From: Parvularcula sp039033795
Lineage (GTDB): Bacteria > Pseudomonadota > Alphaproteobacteria > Caulobacterales > Parvularculaceae
NCBI GenBank assembly: GCA_039033795.1
Contig: JBCCBY010000017.1
Coordinates: 1 to 19,105, forward strand
DNA: 19,105 nt
Direction: 5' to 3'
Every line of letters begins with the position of its first letter. Position 1 is the stretch's first letter. The translations under genes and the position numbers were made by a program. The notes under the pieces are model-generated. The model had not been told where the DNA came from and did no database searches. It saw nothing but the letters and a program-made list of their open reading frames with translations. This document shows positions 1 through 7,927 of this stretch, one piece after another.

Positions 1-2
1 CA

Positions 3-269
3 CCGATCCCGCTCGGCCTTGTGCTGTCTGTCCTTGGCGTCATCGTCCTCATCAGTGCAAACCCTTGGTTTGCTCGATATATCCGTAGGCTGCGAAAAAA
101 ATCAAAGCCAGTCGACAACGCCTTGAAAACAGCAGAACAAGTTCTTCCCGAGCCCCTGGCCGATCCGTTGCGCCAAACCGAAATCGAAGATGAGGACGAG
201 GACACCGAGACGGGCGCGAAGATGGGCCCGCCGATGCATCGCTCGCATCACCCGCGCCAACGTCGTTAG
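3..269 (+). CDS. C-terminal part of a small membrane protein
   Basis: The reading frame is open to the left edge, so the start lies outside the window; a GTG at 21 is possible but the frame already reads sensibly before it (PIPLGLVLSVLGV). One hydrophobic segment, roughly GLVLSVLGVIVLISANPWFA, is followed by a strongly basic cytoplasmic-side stretch (RYIRRLRKKSK) and then an acidic, charged tail containing EIEDEDEDTE. The pattern of a Pro-Gly-type hydrophobic segment followed by NPWFARYIRRLR resembles small putative transmembrane proteins of the PGPGW type found in many proteobacteria; their function is unknown. It ends 74 bases before parE on the same strand, so co-transcription is possible. 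The family call is a recollection of the motif and moderately secure; no function can be assigned. Confidence 0.6.
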   Translation, partial: PIPLGLVLSVLGVIVLISANPWFARYIRRLRKKSKPVDNALKTAEQVLPEPLADPLRQTEIEDEDEDTETGAKMGPPMHRSHHPRQRR

Positions 270-343
270 CGCTTCCCTGGATCGCGCGAACAGCGTAGGG
301 GCGCGGGGTCTGATAACATTTCACCTGATCTTGGAGATCCGGC

Positions 344-2338
344 ATGCCCGCAGCACGCGCCAAAAAGGCCGCGCCCACCGCCAGTTACAGCGCCAAGGAT
401 ATCGAAGTTCTTGAAGGCCTTGAGCCCGTTCGCAAGCGGCCTGGCATGTATATCGGGGGTACGGATGAGCGTGCTCTGCACCATCTGTTTGCTGAAGTGC
501 TTGATAATGCAATGGACGAAGCGGTTGCGGGCCACGCGACGCGAATTGAGGTTCACCTCAACGCTGATGGTGTACTGACAGTCGTCGATAATGGACGCGG
601 CATCCCGATCGATAAGCACCCTAAGTTCAAGACAAAGTCTGCCTTGGAAGTGATCATGACGACGCTCCACGCTGGCGGAAAGTTCTCGAACAAAGCCTAT
701 GCGACATCCGGCGGTCTTCATGGTGTCGGAATTTCCGTGGTCAATGCACTGACCGATGATTTGACCGTCGAAGTGGCGCGGGATCAGATGCTGTATCGTC
801 AAACCTATTCGAAAGGTGCGCCCACCTCGACGCTGAAAAAAGCGGGCAAGGCACCCAACCGACGCGGCACATCGATCAGTTTTCATCCGGATCCGGAGAT
901 TTTTGGTAAGGTCCTAAAATTCAAACCCAGTCGCCTTTACCGCATGGCCAAGGCAAAGGCTTATCTCTTTGGCGGGGTGGAGGTGCGTTGGTCCTGCGAT
1001 CCAGCAACGCTGAAGGGGGACGAGAAAACACCGGAAAAAGACGTCCTCAAGTTCGATGCGGGCCTCAAGGATTATCTTGCGTCAATCATCGGTGAACGTC
1101 CCACCGTCACCATCGAACCCTTTGCTGGAAAGGTTGAACGCGAAGGCGGCCACGGGACAATTGAATGGGCGATCGCTTGGGGACCTGCCGGTTTCGAAGC
1201 GCCGTCTGGCCAAATGGCTGACGGCTTTGCATCGAGCTACTGCAACACGATTCCAACACCCGAAGGCGGCAGCCATGAGCAAGGCCTTCGTCAGGCCCTC
1301 ACCCGCGGCCTCAAGGCGTATGCTGAGATGTCTGGCAACAAAAAAGCAGTGCAAGTCACGCCGGAGGATGTTCTTGGTACGGCGGCCGCGGTCCTTTCGG
1401 TCTTTATCTCCAACCCCGAATTCCAAGGGCAGACCAAAGACAAACTCGCAACCAACGAGGCCACCAAGCTCACCGATAGCGCGGTCCGCCCCGCCTTTGA
1501 CCATTGGCTCGCCGATCACCCCAAGGAAGCGGAAAAACTCCTCGGCCATGTGATCGACCAGGCCGAACAACGCCAGCGCCGGCGACGGGAAAAAGAAGTT
1601 CAGCGCGCATCAGCGATGAAAAAGCTTCGTCTGCCAGGGAAACTCGCCGACTGCACCGCCAAAGACCGGACGGGTACGGAGATTTTTCTGGTCGAAGGAG
1701 ATTCCGCAGGCGGCTCGGCCAAACAGGCCCGCGATCGTGCGCAACAAGCAATCCTGCCCTTGCGCGGTAAAATCTTAAACGTTGCCAGCTCAACACGCGA
1801 TAAGATCATGCAAAATCAAGAAGTTCTCGATATCGCTCTGGCGCTTGGGGTCGGGCTGGGACAGAATTTCGATCTCGCTGATCTGCGGTACGATAAGGTC
1901 ATCATCATGACCGATGCTGACGTCGACGGCGCACATATTGCGGCTCTTCTGATGACGCTGTTCTTCACGGAGATGCCAGAACTTGTCCGTGCTGGGAATT
2001 TATATTTAGCGCAACCTCCACTCTACCGGCTGAGCCATAACGGTAAGACGGTTTATGCGCTCGACGACGCGCAGCGGGATTCGTTGCGGACGAGCGAGTT
2101 CCATGCCAACGCCAAGGTGGATGTCGGTCGGTTTAAAGGCCTTGGGGAGATGAACGCCCGCGACCTGAAAGAAACCACCATGGATCCAACAACAAGGCAG
2201 TTGGCCAAAGTAACGTTGCCGGAGGATTTTTCTGATGCCACGGACCTCTTTGGACGACTGATGGGGAAAAAGGCCGAACCACGGTTTCAATTTATCCAAG
2301 ACAATGCAGCTTTTGCCCGCGAAAGCCTCGACGTTTAA
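344..2338 (+). CDS. parE: DNA topoisomerase IV subunit B (ParE)
   Basis: ATPase subunit of topoisomerase IV, which with ParC separates interlinked daughter chromosomes and relaxes supercoils. The 664-residue protein shows the GHKL ATPase fold: E51 and N55 in EVLDNAMDEA, D82NGRGIP, and GGLHGVG at about 123-129. The TOPRIM domain has LVEGDSAGGSAKQ with E451 and the metal-binding D524xD526xD528 in MTDADVDG. The short C-terminus ending in RFQFIQDNAAFA is typical of the 630-700 residue ParE/short GyrB class. I prefer ParE over GyrB because RKRPGMYIGGTDERALHHL and AGHATRIEV near the N-terminus match alphaproteobacterial ParE as I know it. A GGAG at 333-336 lies 7 bases before the ATG and fixes the start. 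All catalytic residues that can be checked are present. Confidence 0.93.
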   Translation: MPAARAKKAAPTASYSAKDIEVLEGLEPVRKRPGMYIGGTDERALHHLFAEVLDNAMDEAVAGHATRIEVHLNADGVLTVVDNGRGIPIDKHPKFKTKSALEVIMTTLHAGGKFSNKAYATSGGLHGVGISVVNALTDDLTVEVARDQMLYRQTYSKGAPTSTLKKAGKAPNRRGTSISFHPDPEIFGKVLKFKPSRLYRMAKAKAYLFGGVEVRWSCDPATLKGDEKTPEKDVLKFDAGLKDYLASIIGERPTVTIEPFAGKVEREGGHGTIEWAIAWGPAGFEAPSGQMADGFASSYCNTIPTPEGGSHEQGLRQALTRGLKAYAEMSGNKKAVQVTPEDVLGTAAAVLSVFISNPEFQGQTKDKLATNEATKLTDSAVRPAFDHWLADHPKEAEKLLGHVIDQAEQRQRRRREKEVQRASAMKKLRLPGKLADCTAKDRTGTEIFLVEGDSAGGSAKQARDRAQQAILPLRGKILNVASSTRDKIMQNQEVLDIALALGVGLGQNFDLADLRYDKVIIMTDADVDGAHIAALLMTLFFTEMPELVRAGNLYLAQPPLYRLSHNGKTVYALDDAQRDSLRTSEFHANAKVDVGRFKGLGEMNARDLKETTMDPTTRQLAKVTLPEDFSDATDLFGRLMGKKAEPRFQFIQDNAAFARESLDV

Positions 2339-2441
2339 CGCCCCTTTTCTCCGTTAACCAACAAAATTCGCCTTAACCTCGTTTTTTGACGGGGCGATAA
2401 CAACGCACGGCTAGCGTTCCATGAAAGATGGGGAACCGCTG

Positions 2442-3128
2442 ATGATCCGAGCTTTTTTTGCGACAATGGTGCTGTGTTTCGGCTCTGCCAACGCCGCTGT
2501 GATCGATTTTTCTCAATTCAATGCAGGGGATCTCGTCACCAACATGGTGGCCGATGGGGTCGGGATCACGGTCAACTCAAGGGCCTACCGTCCTGGTGCA
2601 GATCCCACCAACCGAGCGATGGTGTTTGATTCGGAGAACTATACCGGCGGGGACGATGACCTGGGTGGTCCCTTCACCGATGTTCGCGGCGGTGCGGATC
2701 TCACGCCCGGGAACATCCTTATCTTGTCAGAGGACGGCGACGCATCGGACCCGGACGATAATGCGCGCGGCGGTTGGATTGAGTTTGTCTTTGACACCCC
2801 TGTCGACTTTCAGCGCTTCGTCGCCTTTGACATCAACCAAGTGGGTGCCATCGATCTCGAGCTCTTCGGTGCGTCTGGGTCTCTGGGATCGGTTTCCAAC
2901 CAGTTTGCAGCGGCTGAAAACGGCTTTGAGCTGATCGAATTTGCGATGAGCGATGTGACTCGAGCTATTTTCTCGCTGTCGGGTTCCGGCGCGATCGGAA
3001 ACATCGCCTTTACCGACAGCGCCGTTCAAACCCCGCTCCCCGCGGCGGGTCTGCTTTTCGGCGTCGCCTTTCTCGCAGGCTATCAGCGTTGTCGGCGCAA
3101 ACCATTAAAGGGCAATGGGAAGCTCTAA
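2442..3128 (+). CDS. Secreted protein with VPLPA-CTERM-like sorting signal
   Basis: I chose ATG 2442 because GGGGAA at 2430-2435 lies 6 bases before it and the protein then opens with a clean signal peptide (MIRAFFATMVLCFGSANA, then AVIDF). An ATG at 2421 in the same frame would add seven polar residues. The mature part is acidic and rich in Gly, Asp, Ser and Asn, with a predicted beta-sandwich character (WIEFVFDTPVDFQRFVAFDI) like PEP-CTERM extracellular proteins. The C-terminus carries TPLPAAGLLFGVAFLAGY followed by the basic cluster QRCRRK, the tripartite layout of VPLPA/PEP-CTERM sorting signals: Pro motif, membrane helix, Arg cluster. Such proteins are cleaved and anchored by exosortase-family transpeptidases; none is in this window. 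An extra PLKGNGKL follows the basic cluster. Its 3' end overlaps the GST-like gene by 24 bases tail to tail. A weak TTGACG at 2386-2391 could be its -35. Binding partner or substrate unknown. Confidence 0.8.
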   Translation: MIRAFFATMVLCFGSANAAVIDFSQFNAGDLVTNMVADGVGITVNSRAYRPGADPTNRAMVFDSENYTGGDDDLGGPFTDVRGGADLTPGNILILSEDGDASDPDDNARGGWIEFVFDTPVDFQRFVAFDINQVGAIDLELFGASGSLGSVSNQFAAAENGFELIEFAMSDVTRAIFSLSGSGAIGNIAFTDSAVQTPLPAAGLLFGVAFLAGYQRCRRKPLKGNGKL

Positions 3129-3872
3129 GTATTCCCTATACATCATGTCACGGTGTTCTAACATGATCGCCGGGAGCGCTTGGTCGCTTTCATCCCTGGT
3201 TTCAAAGGCAGCCCTTGTCGTCTCTTTCATCGGACAAAAGTCTTCAGACAGTGGGCGGAACATCGCCATCGCCGCGGCACTGTAAACATCGAGAGCGCTG
3301 ACACGATCGCCGATAAAAAATGCACTGCCGGCCTTGCGTTGGTGGTCAAGACGTTCCCCAAGCATAGCCAAAATCTGCGCCACCCGAGCCCGCGCTAATC
3401 TGGCGAGGTCAGCCGAATGCCCATATTTCGCCGCAAGGTAGTCAGCAACGGGCGTGATGAACCCGCCCTTTCCTTGGAGGCCCGCATCAACCATCACCAC
3501 GCGGCGCAGGGTCGCCAAGCCTTGCTCCCCTAGGATCTCATGACAAAGACCAAGCATCAGTGCACGGTCCATAGGATCAATGGGCAGCAAAGAGGGTTGA
3601 GGTTGGAGCCGCTCGAATAAAAAGAGAAGATCATTCCACCGAGCCTTTCCCGGCTCATCGTTCAAGACAGCTGCGGGCGCGGTGTCATGGCCAGCCCATG
3701 CGCACTGCGCTTCATTTCGGACATCCAGACGCACCGCCGACCATTCCAACCCCTTGATATGAAGGATGCCCTTGGCCGCCTCACCCCATGGACTGGGCAC
3801 CTGGCTCACGAGGGTCATGCGCAAACCGCTGGCTGCGATCGCGTCGTCGGTTTCGATAAAGTCAAAAGCCAT
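3105..3872 (-). CDS. Glutathione S-transferase-like protein
   Basis: A 255-residue soluble protein. The first 90 residues (TLVSQVPSPWGEAAKGILHI, then LEWSAVRLDV and a DTAPAAVLNDEP stretch) look like a thioredoxin-type GST N-domain, with the AAVLND segment in the place of the glutathione-binding VPxL...ES loop. The rest is helical with FFIGDRVSALDVYSAAAMAM, which matches the GST C-domain motif FxxGDxxxxADxxxxxxL. There is no CxxC and no signal peptide, so it is probably cytoplasmic. Substrate unknown; this subgroup may not be a true transferase, since the ES pair of the glutathione site is replaced by ND or DE. The start is well supported: AGGAGG (complement of 3878-3883) lies 5 bases before the ATG. 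It is transcribed divergently from cobT across 123 bases. Confidence 0.75.
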   Translation of the reverse strand: MAFDFIETDDAIAASGLRMTLVSQVPSPWGEAAKGILHIKGLEWSAVRLDVRNEAQCAWAGHDTAPAAVLNDEPGKARWNDLLFLFERLQPQPSLLPIDPMDRALMLGLCHEILGEQGLATLRRVVMVDAGLQGKGGFITPVADYLAAKYGHSADLARLARARVAQILAMLGERLDHQRKAGSAFFIGDRVSALDVYSAAAMAMFRPLSEDFCPMKETTRAAFETRDESDQALPAIMLEHRDMMYREYLELPIAL

Positions 3873-3995
3873 GGGATCCTCCTAAGAACGATGCTGCGAT
3901 GTGTTGGGATAGGCTCATCACCCGTCGAGACACAATCGAAGTTTGTGATCCGATGCAGGGTGACCTCGTCCCCCTCCCCGTCGTAAGGGAGCGTT
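3873..3995. promoter_or_regulatory. Divergent control region, GST-like gene / cobT
   Basis: The 123 bases between two divergent starts must hold both promoters. Strong Shine-Dalgarno sequences sit at each end: complement of CCTCCT at 3878-3883 for the GST-like gene and AAGGGAG at 3985-3991 for cobT. I see no convincing -35/-10 pair and no strong inverted repeat. No cobalamin riboswitch is recognisable, although one might be expected upstream of a cobalamin gene; the space is also too short for a full one. Confidence 0.5.
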
Positions 3996-5861
3996 ATGGA
4001 TCAACGCGAGTCACCGAACGAACGTTTCAAACGCATGCTGGCCCTGACCACGCGCGCCTTGTCGGCTGAGCCAGAGGCCGAGGTGAAGTTTGGCGGAGAG
4101 AACCCCTCGGTCAGCGGCACCGAGGCGAGGCTTCCGTTGCCCCCGCGGCGTCTCGATCGCAAGAAAGTGGCGATCAGCCGCGGCCACGCCGATGCTGCGG
4201 CGTTACGCCTCGCGCACCACAATGCCAGCTTGCACGCGCGGCTTCAGCCCGAAAATCCCGAGGGGCGCGCGCTGTTCGCAGCGCTTGAGGAGGTTCGTTG
4301 CGAGGCACTGGGCAGCAACGCGATGGAGGGTGTGGGTCGGAACCTCTCTGCGGCGCTTGAGCGACGACTGGACGAGCAAGGCTATCGGCGGATGGAGGAT
4401 CGCCAAGATGTTCCCTTAAAAGACATTGTCGGCCTGATCGCGCGGGAGCGGATGACCGGTCAACCAACGCCGGACGCGGCCGCAGAACTCGTTAATCAGT
4501 GGCGCGAAGATATAGAGAAGACCTGCGGTGACGCGCTCGATGCCCTTGCTGCACATGACAGCCACCATGACCAGACGGTCTTTTCCAGCCTCAGCCGTGC
4601 ACTGATTGAGGCGCTCGACCTTGGGGACAAACAAGGCGACGAGGATCACACCGAAGAGGAGGATGAAACACCACCAGAGGACGGTGAGGAGCCCGATCAA
4701 CAAAACGCCGAGGATGAGGACGACAACGCGCCCGATGGCGATGAAGCCCCCGACGATGGCTCCCCGGAACTTGGTGACGCCAGTGAGGGTGAGGCGGAGA
4801 TGTCCGATCAGCCGCAGGCCTTGGACGAAGGTGACCCGAGAGACGAGCCGGGTGACGATGCACCAATCGTGCGCCGGGAGACCCTCGGCGACAGCGGTGA
4901 ACACTACCGTCCCTACACCACAGAGTTTGATCAGATCGCCCATGCCGAAGAGCTCTGTCCGCCCGATGAGTTGGTTCGCCTCAGAAAGACCCTCGATACC
5001 CAGCTTGAAACGCTTCACGCGGTGGTTGCGCGCCTTGCCAACCGATTGCACAGACGCCTCCTCGCGCAGCAGAACAGAGCCTGGCAGTTCGATATGGACG
5101 AGGGTGTTCTCGACGCGGCTCGCCTTGCCCGCGTCGTTGTCGATCCGTTTCAGCCGCTTTCATTCAAACAAGAACAAGACCAAGAGTTCCGCGACACAAC
5201 CGTCACGCTTTTGCTCGATAATTCTGGGTCGATGCGGGGCCGACCAATCACGGTCGCAGCGATTTGTGCCGATATCCTTGCACGGACGTTAGAGCGCTGT
5301 GCGGTCAAGACCGAGATTCTCGGCTTCACGACCATCGCATGGAAGGGTGGCAGGTCTCGCGAGCAATGGGTCGAGCACGGACGACCCAAGCACCCCGGCC
5401 GCTTGAATGATCTGCGCCATATTATCTACAAGCCCGCCGCGGTGCCATGGCGCCGGTCGCGCGATAATCTTGGCCTCATGTTGAAAGAAGGCCTCCTCAA
5501 GGAGAATATCGACGGTGAGGCGCTCCTCTGGGCGCATGAGCGGCTGCTCGGTCGGCCTGAACAGCGCCGGATCCTGATGGTGATATCCGATGGTGCACCG
5601 GTGGACGATACCACCTCATCAGCCAACGGAGGGTCTTATCTTGAGAGGCATCTGCGCGAGGTGATCGCAAAGATCGAGAACACATCCCCCGTGGAGCTTG
5701 TGGCCATCGGCATTGGCCACGATGTCACCCGCTTTTACCGGCGGGCGATCACCATCTCTGACGTCGATCAGCTCGGCGGCGTCATGATGGAACAGCTTGC
5801 CAACCTCTTTGAGGAAGAAGGCAAAGCGGCGCCAACGGAGCGGCAAAAAAGGCGCGCTTAA
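3996..5861 (+). CDS. cobT: Aerobic cobaltochelatase subunit CobT
   Basis: CobT is the von Willebrand A-domain subunit of the ATP-dependent CobNST chelatase, which inserts cobalt into hydrogenobyrinic acid a,c-diamide in aerobic cobalamin synthesis. It works as a cytoplasmic chaperone-like ring with the AAA+ subunit CobS. The 621-residue protein has the usual order: a helical N-terminal region (AALRLAHHNASLHARLQPE, FAALEEVRCEALGS), a long acidic linker at about 205-290, and a C-terminal VWA domain with a complete MIDAS site D408-N-S410-G-S412 in LLLDNSGSMRG and a further ISDGAP with D532. The start is fixed by AAGGGAG five bases upstream. In many alphaproteobacteria cobS lies directly upstream; here a GST-like gene on the other strand takes that place, so cobS must be elsewhere. 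The next gene starts 3 bases downstream. This is unrelated to Salmonella CobT (phosphoribosyltransferase). Confidence 0.93.
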   Translation: MDQRESPNERFKRMLALTTRALSAEPEAEVKFGGENPSVSGTEARLPLPPRRLDRKKVAISRGHADAAALRLAHHNASLHARLQPENPEGRALFAALEEVRCEALGSNAMEGVGRNLSAALERRLDEQGYRRMEDRQDVPLKDIVGLIARERMTGQPTPDAAAELVNQWREDIEKTCGDALDALAAHDSHHDQTVFSSLSRALIEALDLGDKQGDEDHTEEEDETPPEDGEEPDQQNAEDEDDNAPDGDEAPDDGSPELGDASEGEAEMSDQPQALDEGDPRDEPGDDAPIVRRETLGDSGEHYRPYTTEFDQIAHAEELCPPDELVRLRKTLDTQLETLHAVVARLANRLHRRLLAQQNRAWQFDMDEGVLDAARLARVVVDPFQPLSFKQEQDQEFRDTTVTLLLDNSGSMRGRPITVAAICADILARTLERCAVKTEILGFTTIAWKGGRSREQWVEHGRPKHPGRLNDLRHIIYKPAAVPWRRSRDNLGLMLKEGLLKENIDGEALLWAHERLLGRPEQRRILMVISDGAPVDDTTSSANGGSYLERHLREVIAKIENTSPVELVAIGIGHDVTRFYRRAITISDVDQLGGVMMEQLANLFEEEGKAAPTERQKRRA

Positions 5862-5864
5862 GAC

Positions 5865-6845
5865 ATGGTCGATGCCTGCGATTTTCTCTCGATCGACAAG
5901 CCCGTTCTTCAAGGCGCGATGGGCGCGGTTGCACGGCATGACCTGGTGGTGGGCGTGGCCAATGCCGGTGGGCTCGGCACGCTCAGCTATCTGCCCCCCG
6001 AAGCCTTCCGCCATGAGATGAAGCGGATCGAAGAGAGCCTTGAGGGACGAACCTTCGCCGCTAACCTCCTCCTACCGATCATTGCCAAGGAGCATGTTGA
6101 GGCCTGTCTTGAGAGCAGCGTACCCATCGTGACGCTGTTCTATGGGTTCGACGCAAAAATTCTGGGTGCCCTCAAAGAGGCTGATAAGACGGTCTTGTTT
6201 CAGGTGGGCAGTCTTGAGGAAGCGTCAAAAGTCTTTGCTGCGGGCGCGGACGGTGTGATCGTTCAGGGCCATGAAGCTGGCGGCCATGTGCGAGGCAATG
6301 AGAGGCTTGCCGATCTCCTCCCGGCTGTAAAAGACGCCTTCCCCGATCATCTGGTTTGCGGCGCAGGCGGGATCCATGATGCCCAGAGTGCGGAGGCCTG
6401 CCGCAAGCTTGGCGCGGACGCTGTGGCTGCGGGCACCCGTTTCCTGGCATCGCCCGAGGCTGCTGCGCACCCTGCCTATAAAGCACGCCTCATCGAAGCG
6501 ACCGAGACCGTCGTGACCAATCTCTTCGGTGTCGGGTGGCGCGATCCCCACCGCGTTGTTCCGAATGCGGCGATCAAGACCTGGTGCCAAGACGGCCGCG
6601 ATGGGCCAGCTTGGCTGCCTTTTTTTCACATGATCATGCGCATGGCATCCAAGCTCTCCGGTCCGGGCGGTGCGGCTGATCTCACCGCTCGGCAAACGCT
6701 GGGGCGCCCCCTCTACACGCCCGCATCTCTCACGCCTGAGATGGATGCATCGCTTGTCGACGTCGTTGCTCTTTATGCGGGCGAATGCGTGAAGGATATT
6801 CACGACGTGCAGCCCGTGGCGAGCACAGTCCACGCACTGGCTTAA
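5865..6845 (+). CDS. Nitronate monooxygenase-family flavoprotein
   Basis: FMN-dependent TIM-barrel protein of the 2-nitropropane dioxygenase / nitronate monooxygenase family, 326 residues, cytoplasmic. Visible family signatures: KPVLQGAMGAVARHDLVVGV with ANAGGLGTL at the N-terminal flavin site; LFQVGSLEEASKVFAAGADG; QGHEAGGHVRG with H136, the position of the catalytic His in characterised nitronate monooxygenases; CGAGGI and ADAVAAGTRFLASPEA for the FMN phosphate. Members oxidise alkyl nitronates such as propionate-3-nitronate, but many homologues have no known substrate, so detoxification is an inference from family. It starts 3 bases after the cobT stop with only a distant purine run (AAAAAAGG near 5845-5852), suggesting translational coupling to cobT. 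No link to cobalamin is apparent. Confidence 0.87.
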   Translation: MVDACDFLSIDKPVLQGAMGAVARHDLVVGVANAGGLGTLSYLPPEAFRHEMKRIEESLEGRTFAANLLLPIIAKEHVEACLESSVPIVTLFYGFDAKILGALKEADKTVLFQVGSLEEASKVFAAGADGVIVQGHEAGGHVRGNERLADLLPAVKDAFPDHLVCGAGGIHDAQSAEACRKLGADAVAAGTRFLASPEAAAHPAYKARLIEATETVVTNLFGVGWRDPHRVVPNAAIKTWCQDGRDGPAWLPFFHMIMRMASKLSGPGGAADLTARQTLGRPLYTPASLTPEMDASLVDVVALYAGECVKDIHDVQPVASTVHALA

Positions 6846-6967
6846 TCGTCTTTGTTTAATGCGCTCGGTGGACGCGAACACGTCCGATCATCGAAACGTC
6901 AGAAATCTTCGCTCGACTTAAGCGTCAAGCCCCGCAAACCTATCCGCGGTGAGAGCGGAGATGGTGC

Positions 6968-7927
6968 ATGGCGCTTGTGTTGGCAGGGTTGGGATTAATC
7001 GCGGCGGCCGCAGTGGAGAGCACGGTCACGGCCACCGCTTTGCCCCTTCCTGGTCCCGAGGCAACCGGTCTTGGTTGCCTCACCATGACATCATCCCACA
7101 GCCTTTCCGGAGGCAGGGGATTTGGCGGTTTTTCGGGCATGGTCCTGGACGCTGGAACAGGTGACTTGCTCCTTTTAGCAGACAATGGGCGTATTCAAGA
7201 ATTGAACGTTACACTGAATAAAAGCGGCGAAGTGACAGGGATTAACGAAGGTGCGTCGTTCCTCATTCTCGACCAAAATGGAAGGCGACTCGCCAAACGA
7301 AACGGCGATACAGAAGCCATCGCACCGTGGGAAGACGGGTACCTGGTGACAAGAGAGCGGGTTCACGATGCTCTCCTGATTGAGCCGCAAGACGGAAATT
7401 TTATCATGAGAGAGACGATCGTTGATCTCTCTGGCGGCCAGGCGCTGTCAAACAATGGCGGCTATGAAGCCGCAACGGCGCTCGATGACGGTCGGGCACT
7501 TTTTATCAGCGAGGGAACGTTGCGATCTGGCGAAGCGATGATGATGCTCTTCGATGGCGAGAACCTCCTTGATCGAGGTCTTTATCGTCCGGCCGACGGG
7601 TTTGCTGTCACCGACATCATCGCCGATGAGACAAGTGACCGATTGTTTGGTGTTGAACGTGCCTTTAGTGCTTCGCTCGGGCCACGCACCCGTTTGACGG
7701 CGGCGCCACTCAAGAGCGCCATCGACGATAACGCCGTGACCCTGGTGCCTGCGGAGCTTGGTCAGCTCACCCTGGCCGAAGGAACCGATAACATGGAAGG
7801 GCTTGCTTTTTATCGGTCATCCGATGGCGGAGAGAACCTCATGATCATCTCCGACGACAACTTCAACCCGATCCAAAGGACGGTGCTGATGACCTTTCGA
7901 TTAGGCGATACCTGCCCGCTTCAGTAA
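6968..7927 (+). CDS. Secreted esterase-like protein of the phytase-like family
   Basis: A 319-residue exported protein beginning with a hydrophobic signal-like segment (MALVLAGLGLIAAAAVES). The body matches the phytase-like / esterase-like beta-propeller family (PF13449 as I know it): GGRGFGGFSGMVLDAGTGDL followed by LLLADNGRI, ETIVDLSGG, NGGYEAATALDDGRALFISE, and the C-terminal NMEGLAFYRSSDGGENLMI, then SDDNFNPIQRTVLMTFRL. These repeated Glu-Gly and Asp-Asn signatures are thought to bind metal and phosphate in related propellers, but activity of this family is poorly known. GCGGAG at 6955-6960 supports the ATG at 6968. In several alphaproteobacteria a gene of this type lies near cobT, rpmB and a DUF3108 gene (my recollection), which fits this neighbourhood. 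Its end overlaps the convergent membrane-protein gene by 7 bases. Confidence 0.83.
   Translation: MALVLAGLGLIAAAAVESTVTATALPLPGPEATGLGCLTMTSSHSLSGGRGFGGFSGMVLDAGTGDLLLLADNGRIQELNVTLNKSGEVTGINEGASFLILDQNGRRLAKRNGDTEAIAPWEDGYLVTRERVHDALLIEPQDGNFIMRETIVDLSGGQALSNNGGYEAATALDDGRALFISEGTLRSGEAMMMLFDGENLLDRGLYRPADGFAVTDIIADETSDRLFGVERAFSASLGPRTRLTAAPLKSAIDDNAVTLVPAELGQLTLAEGTDNMEGLAFYRSSDGGENLMIISDDNFNPIQRTVLMTFRLGDTCPLQ

Noticed and set aside
266..886. Antisense ORF of about 206 codons over the start of parE
   Set aside because: No domain-like sequence, no ribosome binding site, and it lies opposite the conserved ATPase domain of ParE.
4416..5051. Long antisense ORF opposite cobT encoding a Val/Leu/Ile-rich peptide
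   Set aside because: It is the reverse reading of the acidic Glu/Asp codons of the CobT linker, which gives hydrophobic residues on the other strand. It has no ribosome binding site and CobT is certain.
6870..6885. GGACG / CGTCC hairpin after the nitronate monooxygenase gene
   Set aside because: Only 5 bp with a six-base loop and no T run; too weak to call a terminator.
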